Below, piece by piece: positions 24,630 to 35,269 of a stretch of 64,000 nt of DNA. The DNA lies in assembly GCF_004210375.1 (NCBI RefSeq), contig NC_134833.1, positions 17,973,396 through 18,037,395 on the forward strand, in the 5' to 3' direction. The notes below the pieces were generated by a model, which made no database searches, was not told where the DNA came from, and saw only the letters and a program-made list of their open reading frames with translations. How positions within the stretch are numbered: the stretch's first letter is position 1; each line of letters begins with the position of its first letter. Origin of the DNA: Tachypleus tridentatus (lineage: Eukaryota; Arthropoda; Merostomata; Xiphosura; Limulidae). The translations under genes and the position numbers were made by a program.

Positions 24630-24903
24630 TATGTTTATGGTTTGTTTTGAATTTCGCACAAAGCTACACGAGGGCTATTTGTGTGAGCCATCCCTAATTT
24701 TACAGCGTAAGACTAGAAGGAAGTCAGCTAGTCATCACCATTCACCGCCACCTCTTGGGCTACTCTTTTACCAACGAATAGTGGGATTGATCGTATTATT
24801 ATAACGTCCCCACGGCTGAAAGGGCGATGTTTGACGTGACGGAGATTCGAACGCGCGACCCTCGAGTCGAGTGCCTTAACCATCTGGGTATGCCGGACCA
24901 ACT
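24630..24903 (-). mobile_element. SINE-A with 9-bp TSD
   Basis: Head slightly shortened in the anticodon arm (CTCGAGTCGAG). ACGAAAGGC at 24621-24629 and 24904-24912 flanks it. Confidence 0.92.
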
Positions 24904-25070
24904 ACGAAAGGCAACTAACACACCTACATAAGGAGCATTGCTGTATTATCATACATTAAATACAAGGAAAATAGACCGTAAGTTTTGTCACGAGTCAATT
25001 TTCGATTAAAAGCAGCTTATGTAAATAATGTAGATATAATTAGCATACAAATTTTGGTGCATAACATAAG

Positions 25071-25189
25071 GCCCCCAACTAGTACAGCAGTAAGTTTACG
25101 GATTTACAACTTTAAAATCAGGGATTCGATTCCGCGCGGTGGACTCAGTAAATAGTCTACACGTGGCTTTGCTATAAGAAAACATACAC
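25071..25189 (+). mobile_element. SINE-B with 12-bp TSD
   Basis: Head, box B (GGGATTCGATTCC) and GTGGCTTTGCTATAAGAAAA tail are clear. GCATAACATAAG (25059-25070) and GCATAACGTAAG (25190-25201) flank it with one mismatch. Confidence 0.92.
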
Positions 25190-25201
25190 GCATAACGTAA
25201 G

Positions 25202-25602
25202 AGTTCCTGTGAGTAATAAAATGTATATTATCCTTACAAACCAAAATTTGTATTTTCACGATTTTAGCTTACATGTAAATAAGAAAAAATATATAAAAAT
25301 ATTATATAGGAAGCAATCAGATATTTACAAGTATGCAAGTAATTTCCACTTTGAGATGTTAAGACATGAAGTTTTATAATATCGAAACATTTGAAGATAA
25401 TTTTTTCTCCCTTAATCCATCATCGAGGCGTGTGACACAACTTACTAATGCTAATCATTTAAGATACCTTATAAACAGTTAGCTTAGTTCTGAGTTCATT
25501 TGTTAAGGTTTATCGTGTTTTGTTGTTTCTTTTTGTAGTAAACAACAACGTTTAATTTCAGCCCATTTTCAAGATCTTTCCAGAAAGCGTCAGTTGACAG
25601 GT
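25202..25602. other. AT-rich spacer
   Basis: Nothing recognised. Confidence 0.5.
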
Positions 25603-25615
25603 CTCAGTTAATGAG

Positions 25616-25886
25616 GGTTTGTTTTGGAATTTCGCACAAAGCTACTCGAGGGCTATCTGTGCTAGCCGTCCCTAATTTAGCAGTGTAAGACTAGAGGGAG
25701 GGCAGCTAGTCATCACCACCCACCGCCAACTCTTGGGCTGCTCTTTTACCAACGAATAGTGGGATTGACCGTAACATTATACGCCCCCACGGCTGGGAGG
25801 GCGAGCATGTTTAGCGCGACGCGGGCGCGAACCCGCGACCCTCGGATTACGAGTTGCACGCCTTACGCGCTTAGCCATGCCAGGCC
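25616..25886 (-). mobile_element. SINE-A with perfect 13-bp TSD
   Basis: CTCAGTTAATGAG is repeated without mismatch at 25603-25615 and 25887-25899. The body is close to the family consensus, so this is one of the younger insertions. Confidence 0.96.
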
Positions 25887-25899
25887 CTCAGTTAATGAG

Positions 25900-26492
25900 A
25901 GGTGTCATGTTTCGCTCTGATGATTTACTGGTATAAATAATCCAAGGTATCTCTAAATGTCGAGTTCTTTTTCTATTGAAAAATGACACTTGCTGCTTCA
26001 GGCTTTTTCAGCGATGTGTACGTAAGTTCAAGTGTTATGATAACAGAGAAACACGACCAAGAGAAGAAAATTAATTGAATGTATTTACGGAAACAAAGTT
26101 TCTCAGGTGGTTTTTAGCTGTTAGACGACAACCTGCAACATCCTAGCTTTAGTATTTATTTTATATAAATCTAAGATCTGTTGTTTAGTTTTCGTGTAAT
26201 CCGTTAACATTTTCAGCATTTAAAATAAAACGTTATTAAATAGCATATTGGTAAGATTACTTATACGAATAAAATTGGTAACGCAATCTACGAATATGAT
26301 TTCCAACAACGAGGCAACACAAAGAATATGACGACCTGAAAATAGAACATATCACACAAGCAACGGACTTAAAACTTGTCATTTTTATTTTATATACTGA
26401 ATGAGATGTATTTGGCTTCGGGAGAATCGAATACTTAATGTTAATGCAATAATCTCAGAAGTTTAATCTTTTGCCACCAGGGGACCGACAGG
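25900..26492. other. spacer, no gene supported
   Basis: Nothing recognised. Confidence 0.5.
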
Positions 26493-26609
26493 TTGTTTGT
26501 TTTATAACAGATCCACATTGGGCTATCTGCTGTATCCACCGCAGGGAATCGAACATCGGATTTTAGAGTTGTAAGTTTGTAAACTTGCCACCGTCTCAGT
26601 GATGCGGGC
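26493..26609 (-). mobile_element. SINE-B2
   Basis: The plus strand shows the tail (GTTGTTTGTTTTATAACAG, ATTGGGCTATCTGC) and then CCGCAGGGAATCGAAC, the inverse of box B. Confidence 0.75.
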
Positions 26610-26865
26610 CAATTTGAATTGTACCTTTTATTCTAGGAATGATATTTACGGTGGGAAAACGTTTTCATTCATAGTTAACTTCTACTTTTAAATCTCAGAA
26701 GAGAAATAAGAGTAAATATTCTAAGTTGTGAGTGGATAATACATCTGAAACAACTATTCACAGTTTCCACTCAGTTGCGGGAAGGTTACTTCTGATGAAG
26801 AAAAAAAACAATGAAATTAAAACGCGTTATTCAAATTTTTTCTCGAATAATTTTTTTCGATTCTT

Positions 26866-26985
26866 CTCGGTGGGCTCAGCAGATAGTCCGATGTGACTTT
26901 GCTATACGAAAACACTGTACATACACTGCTAAATTATGGACGGCTAGCACAGATAGTCCTCGTGTAGCTTTGCGCGAAATTCATA
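26866..26985 (+). mobile_element. SINE-B tail fused to SINE-A tail
   Basis: TCGGTGGGCTCAGCAGATAG and GTGACTTTGCTATACGAAAA (B tail) run directly into CACTGCTAAATTATGGACGG and CTTTGCGCGAAATTC (A tail). Confidence 0.8.
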
Positions 26986-28540
26986 AACATATGATTATGT
27001 TCCGTTAAACCCCAGAAACGACGATCACCCATTTTGTCCCCTAGTAATTGTTTCGAATTTCTTGCTTCCTTTTATATTTTGTTGGCATCGAGAGCCTACT
27101 TGTAAAAGTTAAAATTATTTTGTCAAAAATTGTCTGGAGTCTAAAAAGAAATAGAAAAAAAATGCATATATATATATATATATATAGTTAATCATTACTA
27201 AATTATTTATATTTCCTTCATATAGTTAATATAGATACAACTTTTACAAAGTCGATTTCTTTAAAGTTACCAACAGAATATTGATGGCTCTATACATTTT
27301 ACGATATTTAAATCCCATGTTTGAATATAGCAACACGTCACGAATACGACGAACTATAAGTTGAATAAAAAAACTAACTAGTGAGCATGTGAAACTGTCC
27401 ACATTTAAAGCTGTCTACTCTGTAACTGATAAAACGATTCTATTTGATCTGAGAGATTATTGATTCACCCAAAGAAACTCGTGAGTCTGTTGTAGATTTC
27501 TTAATATTCAGTACATATATCATGTTGCGACTTAAAAATACTTGGTTATTTGTGATCCGAGGACGTAAAAAATAACCGAATGCTCTTTAAATGTAACTTG
27601 TTGCTTTTACAAACTCAAAACCGTTTTGTGAAAACAGAACACTGTTAAGGTTGTCCTGGTTGTCATATCTGAACTAAATTTTTGTGGTGGGAGCACCTTT
27701 TCGAAGGTGGTCATCAGAAATTAGTATTAACCCTAATATATTATTAACACCCTATTTTACATCTAGTCTCTTAGGGATATTTAAGAATTAGAAGAGTGTA
27801 ATAACAGTGTTTCAAACAGACTACGTTTGCCGTATCTACTGGATACGACGCATTTCGATTGATCCAGAGATCATCAGAGTGGTTCAGAAACAACACTATA
27901 ATGGATGCATCACTAATTATACAAACCACTTATTCGAACTGGTTTCCCTAACAACTGTCTACTGTCAATTAAACGAACTAAACTTTGTTTAGATACAGAC
28001 TGGAAATTGTTTTAAAAACACAAAATCCTTTTATGAAAACACAAATTGCAAAGTTTATCAGAACTGAGTCAGAACGTTGTTCAAATACAGGCTGGTTTAA
28101 GCTCAGTACACTAAACTACCGTAACACAAATGTTCTACGGATTTTGAAAAGAGCGCTAACATATTAGCGTACCTAACATAGTATGGATGAGTGATGTAAA
28201 GCAATATTCATAGCATACGTTACCTCAATAGTAGGAACTAGGTAAAGCGGATGCTAAGATATTAAGTGTATATAACACAATATGGATTAATGTTGAGAAA
28301 CAGTATTCACTCCTTATCTCCGAAACTGTAGATAACACATATACGTGTGCCAATAGTGAATGTTGTCAAACTTAACTCGAACTTTTGTCAGCTCAAACTT
28401 AGCGGAGTCTGTGAAAATGGAACATTGGTCACTGTTCATATCATTTAATGTATTTTGGTTACATAACAGGTTTGCCTGTGTAAACCGAGATAAACACATC
28501 AGTATGTAATAACATGCATTAAAGCACTTCGAAGACGTAT
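26986..28540. other. AT-rich stretch, no gene seen
   Basis: Contains an (AT)n microsatellite at about 27164-27186 and short open frames without known motifs. Confidence 0.5.
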
Positions 28541-28819
28541 CAGTTTGTTTGTTTGTTTTTTAATCTCGCGCAAAGCTAGACAAGGGCTATCTGCGCTAGC
28601 CGTCTCAAATTTAGCAGTGTAAGACGAGAGAGAAGACAGCTAGTCGTTACCACCAATCGCCAACTCTGAAATACTCTTTTACCAACGAATAGTGTAATTG
28701 AACGTCACATAATAACGTTCCCACGGCTGAAATGGTGAGCATGTTTGGTGTGAGAAAGATTCGAACCCGCGACTCTCAGATTACGAGCCAAACGCTCTAA
28801 ACACCTGGCCATGCTGGGC
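28541..28819 (-). mobile_element. SINE-A, full length
   Basis: Complete from GGCCCAGCATGGCCAGGTG to the (AAAC)n tail on the minus strand. Confidence 0.92.
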
Positions 28820-29088
28820 CTTATTTACTGTGTAAAATGGCTGTAAACATACTATAGGTAACAATCTGGTAAGCCAATTCCCAAAATGATGACCTAAACG
28901 CCATTAATTAATATATTGACGAATTTAATTATTCCTGACTTTATAAAGTCTAATGTTTCTGATACCAAAACGTCTATGTTGTCAAAAATACATTACGTAT
29001 TCTATGCACAGAGCTCCAGATCTTGCGTTAGACCAAAACGTCAAAGACAAGTTTAGTTTTGTTTGGTAACGCTGTTTAAATGCTAGTA

Positions 29089-29350
29089 TGGCAAGCCGGT
29101 TAGGGTACTTGACTCGCAATCTGAGGGTCGCGAGCTCGAATTCTCGTCCCACAGGCCATGCTCGTCCTTTCGATCGTGAGATCATTGTAAGTTACGGTCA
29201 ATCTCACTGTACATTGCTAAACAAGTAGCCCAAGAGTTGGTGCTGGGTAGTGATGACTAGCTGCCTTCCCTCTAGTCTTATACTGCAAAATCAGGGATGG
29301 CTAATGCAGATAATCCTCGTGTAGCTTTGCGCGGAAATCAAAACAAACCA
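29089..29350 (+). mobile_element. SINE-A
   Basis: Box B is altered to GAGCTCGAATTCTC; body and tail (GCTTTGCGCGGAAATC) are clear. Confidence 0.9.
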
Positions 29351-29438
29351 AATTCTCCGAAGTTTAGTAGAATGCAACTTTTTGAATTAAAAGTGCATTT
29401 CATATTCTCGAAGAAAAGATCTGATCATAATTTTTAGA

Positions 29439-29590
29439 ACTTCATGTGTACTGGTTCTACACAAAATCAAATATACTGTTGTAAGACTTCAGGGGTGTAC
29501 TGGTTCTTCATTACATTAAATATACTGTTTTAAGACTTCAGGTGTGTACCGGTTCTACACAAAATCAAATATACTGTTGTAGGCTTTCAC
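29439..29590. repeat. 48-bp repeat, three copies
   Basis: Copies start at 29439, 29486 and 29535 and share ACTTCAGGTGTGTACTGGTT and CAAATATACTGTTGTA. It adjoins the 41-bp array but has a different sequence. Confidence 0.85.
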
Positions 29591-29599
29591 GCGTGCACT

Positions 29600-30072
29600 C
29601 CTATATCCTAGTGGAAGTATATTCAGTGAAATGACGTCCACACATATCCCAGTGGAAATATATTCAGTGAAATGACGTCCACGTATATCCTTGTGGAAAT
29701 ATATTCAGTGAAATGACGTCCACGTATATCCTAGTCGAAATATATTCAGTGAAATGACGTCCACGTATATCCTAGTGGAAATATATTCAGTAAAATGACG
29801 TCCACGTATATCCTAGTGGAAATATATTCAGTAAAATGACGTCCACGTATATCATAGTGTTAATATATTCAGTGAAATGACGTCCACGTATATCCTAGTG
29901 GAAATATATTCAGTGAAATGACGTCCACGTATATCCTAGTGGAAATATATTCAGTGAAATGACGTCCACGTATATCCTAGTGGAAATATATTCAGTGAAA
30001 TGACGTCCACGTATATCCTAGTGGAAATATATTCAGTGAAATGACGTCCACGTATATCCCGGTGGTGGGTAT
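29600..30072. repeat. 41-bp minisatellite, about 11 copies
   Basis: The unit contains CGTATATCCTAGTGGAAATA and TATTCAGTGAAATGACGTCCA. The TGACGTCCACGT junction recurs in almost every unit. Confidence 0.96.
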
Positions 30073-30096
30073 TCAGTAGCTTTGTATCGCCTGAAA

Positions 30097-30207
30097 ATGG
30101 TTCAGCAATAAGGTCGAGGAATTAAAAGTTTAAAATTCGATGTTTGATCCCTGTGGTAAACACCGCTCAGATAGTTCATTATGCAGCTTTGGCGTTAACA
30201 ACAAACG
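30097..30207 (+). mobile_element. SINE-C
   Basis: GGTTCAGCAATAAGGTCGAG, TGTTTGATCCCTGTGG and CTCAGATAGTTCATTATGCA follow the family order, ending in AACAACAAAC. Confidence 0.7.
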
Positions 30208-31426
30208 AACTTAGCTTCGTATTTTCGGTCTGCCTCAATGCTCTCAATTAATCGAAGTTTGTAAGTTTGTTGATACTTGGAGCTGGTTGATCCTGTGTTA
30301 GAGATTACAAGCATTAGTGGCTTTGTGATAAATACAGAATGTACTGTTACTACCACCATATTCTTACACTTCCTAATATCGTCATTGGTGTAAAAAAAAC
30401 ACACAACATATTAAGCTACATACGACACTTAATAAGAAATCTTTATATGTACTCGCATCTTCAGTAACCGTGATAAACTGTCACACACGTTCTTTTCTTT
30501 AAGCAATAACTCCACAGAGAATATTTGATTTCGAACTGGGTTATTTACAGTCAAGTCCAATAACAAATATAAAAACAAATTGAGAATAATAATACCCAAA
30601 CGTTTCTTAAATAGATTACAAGTCACAAACGATATGTGGTAAATCAGAGAGCCCGTGAAAAACAAAACAAAACTATATTACAAACAAAACTGGATTTTAT
30701 CACCAAAAGATAAACATGGAATAAAAGTAAATCAGAAGAAATACTGTTCTTGAAAACCTTTTACTTTTGTAAGGCTTAGGAACAAAACTACTGTGTTGTC
30801 CTTTCTCTTTGTGTTTATTATCACAGATTTATGTGCATGTATAAGACCGGAGAAGAAAAACCAGTTATTCTGAAGGATATACTTTATCTTGTTATTTATA
30901 TTCAAATAACAGTATTTATATATATTTTTGTCACGACACATGTGTCAAACTTAGTGACATTCTGAAATCTAATAAAAACACACAACTTCACTTTGGATTT
31001 CATTCGATTTCTGAAATTGACTGGAAAGTTGCGTGGTACTTGAATTGGTGTTCTTTATTTTAAGAAGACAGAAGCTTTCAAAGTGTTTCTAGGTCAGACC
31101 TCGCTGTTATTAACAATACTGTGGAATTGTATTTAAGCTATGTCACTTCCCTACCCCACATTTACGCAGTCCTATGTTACCAACCAAAGCAGTAGCCAGT
31201 AATGTTCTTTGGCCATAATGTAGCTACTTTCATACACTGGTTGTATCTTTCTTACAGCAATAAACCTACAGCTGTTATATATATATATATCACTCCACGT
31301 GCAGGAATTGATAACATTTTGTCAGTAAGTATAAAAAAATGATGGCACGCTCAGTTACTCGCTGAAAAAAAGACATCTTTATGAAGTAACTTAAGAACAC
31401 AACAGTTACGAAATAAAATTCTTAGT
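30208..31426. other. AT-rich stretch, no gene seen
   Basis: Short open frames only; a (TA)n run near 31278-31290. Confidence 0.5.
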
Positions 31427-31541
31427 TTAGTGTGTGTGTGTGTGCGTTTTTCTTATAGCAAAGCCACATCAGGCTATCTGCTGAGTTCACCGAGGAGAAT
31501 CGAACCCCTGATTTTAGCGTTGTAAATCCGTAAGCGGGGGA
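31427..31541 (-). mobile_element. SINE-B
   Basis: The plus strand begins with the inverted (CA)n tail (GTGTGTGTGTGTGCG), then CTTATAGCAAAGCCACATC, and the inverse of box B, GAATCGAACCCCTG. Confidence 0.9.
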
Positions 31542-31552
31542 CTAGTTTAGTG

Positions 31553-31684
31553 GTTTTTTTTTAATTTCGCGCAAAGCTACTCGAGGGCTGAAAGGGCGAG
31601 CATGTTTAGTGCGACGGGAGTTCGAATCCGCGACCCTCAGATTACGAGTCGAACCCCTTAACTCACTTGGCTATGCTGGGTCGT
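31553..31684 (-). mobile_element. SINE-A, internally deleted, with TSD
   Basis: The tail is followed after CTCGAGGGCT directly by GAAAGGGCGAGCATG, so about half of the body is absent. CTAGTTTAGTG flanks it at 31542-31552 and 31685-31695. Confidence 0.92.
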
Positions 31685-31695
31685 CTAGTTTAGTG

Positions 31696-32207
31696 ACCAA
31701 TGAAGATGGACCGAACATGACCTAATGGATATAAACCTACGAGTACATTTTTAATATTAAAAAAAATGCCTGATTAATTAGGGTCTGTCTCAAATAAAAA
31801 TATAATCATACTCTTATGTTAAGAAAGTCAGTCAGATGTATTCATTACCTTAAAGTTGTGTTTTAATATATTTCAGATGCAACTAGAATTACATTTTAGA
31901 GTCCAATGTTGCTTGTGTACTTTTGAAACCCATTTTACATTTCACTAAAAAAATAATTTTTCCCAATAATTATTGAAAAGAAACGAAATATGTTTTTCGT
32001 TTTTTTAAAGATACTATCTACATTATTTAAAAGCCTGCTTAACTGTCTATTTCTCTTGTCGTGACAAAAAATAACTTACGTGTGTTTGTCCAATCCATTT
32101 AGTTGGTTGCGTTTGATTAGTGAACCTATTTTTATTTTAAACTGGAATAAAAGCAAAGTGTTTTGAATATTTCCACTAAGTAAATAAAAATCTGTACTTT
32201 TTATTTA
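31696..32207. other. AT-rich spacer
   Basis: On the minus strand AATAAA-type words occur just below the candidate exon at 32208-32311. Nothing else recognised. Confidence 0.5.
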
Positions 32208-32311
32208 CTATTTTTCCAAAGGCGAAGATTTACAGAGCATTATACTACTGTCTTTAGGGTCTGGACTGGAACCATTCTCACTGTCACTTAGTCGAAATGA
32301 TTTAGGTAGAA
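32208..32311 (-). CDS. candidate 3'-terminal coding exon, unidentified
   Basis: The minus strand has an acceptor-like TGGGTGCACTTAG at 32324-32312 and is then open for 33 codons to a TAG at 32210-32208. The peptide begins LPKSFRLSDSENGSSP and ends CKSSPLEK. It looks like a hydrophilic, serine-rich C-terminal tail. An AAATAAA word follows within about 15 bases of the stop. Base composition is visibly more even than in the flanks. The pyrimidine tract before the acceptor is weak, and I recognise no family. It could be chance in AT-rich DNA. Confidence 0.28.
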
Positions 32312-33681
32312 CTAAGTGCACCCATAGAAATTAATTGCATGTTTTAATTATCCAGAAAATATTTCAGAAAGAAAAGGCAATTATTTATGATTCAAACTTG
32401 ATTTATTAGATATTTACCATGTAATGTATTTTTACGTTCTGCAGTTTTCAGCAGTGTTTTATAGGCCTAACTGTTTGTTTGCGTATTTCAGATCTCACAC
32501 GCATATTAACATGATGATGCTTTTGTGGCGCTTACGTGGAAGAATATATTTTGGAAAAAAAAAGGAATACAAACAAGACTAAAGTGAAGTATCGTCCAAA
32601 CGAAAAGAAAAAAACAACCTATTTTTATCGCTGTAAACAAATCAAGAAATAAGTGAAAACAACAACATTCATTTGAGTATCAACATTTAATGTTTACTGG
32701 TCTTTCAGAAATTATTTAAAAATTTTGTATTGAAAGAAAGTGTCTTAAAACATCGTTTTTACGAGTTCCTAAATATCTGTTATTAGACAATTCGTAATTT
32801 GAAAACTCCAGATGAAAACACAATGCAAAAAAGTTACACACACTAAAAAAGCAGACGAACTTTTAACCACTATCTTATTAAACATGCCAAATTCAGTTTT
32901 GTTTGCTCCTTGCTGGGATATTCACTCAATTAACATTTATATTTCTAAAATTAAGATCGAGTTTCATGAAACAACGTATGGCGTAGTATAAATATATTAC
33001 CATTCTATAGAACACAATATAGCAGCACTTTATTTAAAAGCAAAAACTTGCGATATAATCAATATTCTTTAATCTAAACTCATGTTTGCATGTAACTCTC
33101 AGAGAGATTATCTTTCTAAGATATCGTACTTTAATCCTACCGTTATATATATATATAAACATGACTTACATTAGCTCCCGTTCTAATTTTGTAAAATGGT
33201 TAAACTTAAGTGAATTCGACATCCGATTATAGAAAGATAATATATAAACCGAGAGTGAGGAGCCGATGTGATAGTTTTAAACGATACAGTATGGAAATTA
33301 CAACTCATAATGAACGTTATAGCAACGTAATTAATTGGGGTCCTGTACCATAAGTCAACAAAGAAATACTCATTAGATACGTCATTAATTTCATCAGAAG
33401 TCTGAAATGTGACAGCTTTTTCAAACACCAAATTTACTTGATACGATATTTTAGAATTCTAATTAACTTTCTCGAGATAAGCAAACATGATCATTTACTG
33501 AATTCCTGCCTTGGAACTGTTCCTAAAAACAAGTGAGCTATAAGTCTAATATTATTAAATTGCGAATATCCTCAGTGTCTGGTTTTGATCGCTTGAGGTT
33601 ATAAAAGTGAAAATTATTTGAAGTGTTGTTAGTGTGTGTTACTCTATACGCGTATATTGATAACATACGTCAAATCAAATG
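32312..33681. other. AT-rich stretch, no gene seen
   Basis: An open minus frame at 33183-33431 (82 codons) has no recognised motif. (TA)n occurs near 33145. Confidence 0.45.
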
Positions 33682-34138
33682 CAGGGGCGTAGATTCTGGG
33701 GGGATGGGGGCATACACCCCTTCATTTTAGGTGAGGGGATGGTGCATACAATCATCCCCCCCTGCTGTTTGGTCTGTTGAATTGTTTTATTGCATCATAG
33801 GCCTACAAATTGTGTGTTTGTTCTTGTGATTTTCGTGTTCTTACCAATCGAATTACATAATTAGGCCTAGATGTGGGCTTTTTCAATAGCCGAAATGTAA
33901 ATTTTTAATATAGTCGAGCTTCTAAGCTTTTCGATCTAAGCAATAGTTCGTAAGTATCAGTCAGTAGGCCTAATTATACATGCAAGTATCGTGGTAACAA
34001 GATTACTCTGTGACTGACTACATGTTTACAGCTTTCAGGTTCACGTAATCAGAGATTACCAATTTACAAATTGAACAGTCCACATAAGTGGTTGCAAAAA
34101 TCATCCCCCCCATCGGGTGTAAAAAGTCTACATCCCTG
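33682..34138. mobile_element. hAT-like MITE, 457 bp
   Basis: The left end reads CAGGGGCGTAGATT and the right end is its imperfect inverse, AGTCTACATCCCTG. G-rich and C-rich blocks lie just inside the two ends. The 8-bp flanks ATCAAATG and GTCAAAGG agree at six positions, as expected for an old hAT duplication. There is no transposase, so it is non-autonomous. Confidence 0.7.
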
Positions 34139-34171
34139 GTCAAAGGGCTTAGTAGGAAACAAACAACATGC

Positions 34172-34363
34172 TTGGTTTGTTTGGAATTTCTTCCCAAGTT
34201 ACACGAGGGCTATCTGCTTGAGCAGCGATAGATTAGACGGAAGGTAGAAAGTTAATAATATTGTCCACACAGTTAAAAGGGTGAGCATATTCAGTGTAAC
34301 GAGTATTCGAAACCGTAACCCTTAAATTATCAATCATGCATCTTAAACACCAGGCCACGCTAG
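34172..34363 (-). mobile_element. SINE-A, old and shortened
   Basis: GTTTGTTTGGAATTTC, CACGAGGGCTATCTGC, AAAGGGTGAGCATATTC and CCAGGCCACGCTAGG (plus-strand reading) remain; the middle is deleted. Confidence 0.75.
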
Positions 34364-34607
34364 GACTAAAATAAGAAGAAAGAGAAGATGACCAAATACT
34401 CTTGGTGATTGTGAGATATTAGTCCATGGGACGTTAAGCCTTGTCTTACAACACAAAAGGAGTACTCGAACATAAAAGCGTTTCAGGGATGGCATTTTTT
34501 TTCTATAGAATGGAAAGATATGCAATCGAGGAACACATGACCGACGGTGATATCACTGCAAGCGTTTTCCTAGAAATTATCCTCCAGAGTCTCGGCGGAT
34601 GTTAAAA

Positions 34608-34672
34608 AATTGGGTTTTGATACCCCCTGGTGGGCACACATACCTCATTATGCAAAATTGCGCTTTACAACA
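34608..34672 (+). mobile_element. SINE-C tail fragment
   Basis: GGGTTTTGATACCCCCTGG and GGGCACACATACCTCATTAT match box B and the tail module. Confidence 0.6.
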
Positions 34673-35222
34673 GTAAAAAAAAAAGACATAAATGTTTCAG
34701 TCTTTGTCCAAAAATGAAGTATACTGAGCAGAAGTAAACTCAAGTTATCAATATTGTAAACGCCCCAAGTAATGTCTAAAATATTTCGTATCCTACACAA
34801 ATTCTGTAAAATATCGCTTTAAGCCTAAAACAAACAGAATACCCGTAGTTTTTTACTTTATCATCTTTCCAACAGAAGTGCTAAATAACATCACATTTCT
34901 AATGAATGGCCTTTCTTTTACCAACCTTCCCCTTACAACTTTTAACTTTATGATAATTTAAAAGACTATTTGTTACACTCATATTTAAATATAAAATAAA
35001 CATAAGATTATTAAACCCGAGGCCAATAACATAGACCATAAGTTGTGTTTTTTTTTAGCGGCAAGCTCCATGAAATAAACAAGTTATTAAACCCGAGACC
35101 ACTAACATAGATCATAAGTTGTGTTGTTGTTTTTTATTGCCAAGCTACAGAATACGTTTGTTTTTTTCAGCTCTGTTTGTTATGGGGAATCAAAAATATA
35201 TTTGAACATTTTTAATTCTTAG
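34673..35222. other. AT-rich spacer
   Basis: Two diverged copies of a segment containing TTATTAAACCCGAG and ATAAGTTGTGTT occur near 35009 and 35083. Confidence 0.5.
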
Positions 35223-35269
35223 GTTCACCGCTGACCCACCAGGTGTCGAGGCTAGAGGAAGTAACGAAC
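35223..35269 (+). CDS. candidate 47-bp micro-exon, unidentified
   Basis: Preceded by ATTTTTAATTCTTAG and followed by GTAAGT, the consensus donor. One frame is fully open and reads FTADPPGVEARGSNE, with one spare base on each side (1+45+1). Base composition changes sharply at both borders. A second frame, entering at an ATG-like position at 35243, runs past the donor to 35485 and may be chance. I do not recognise the peptide. Confidence 0.33.
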
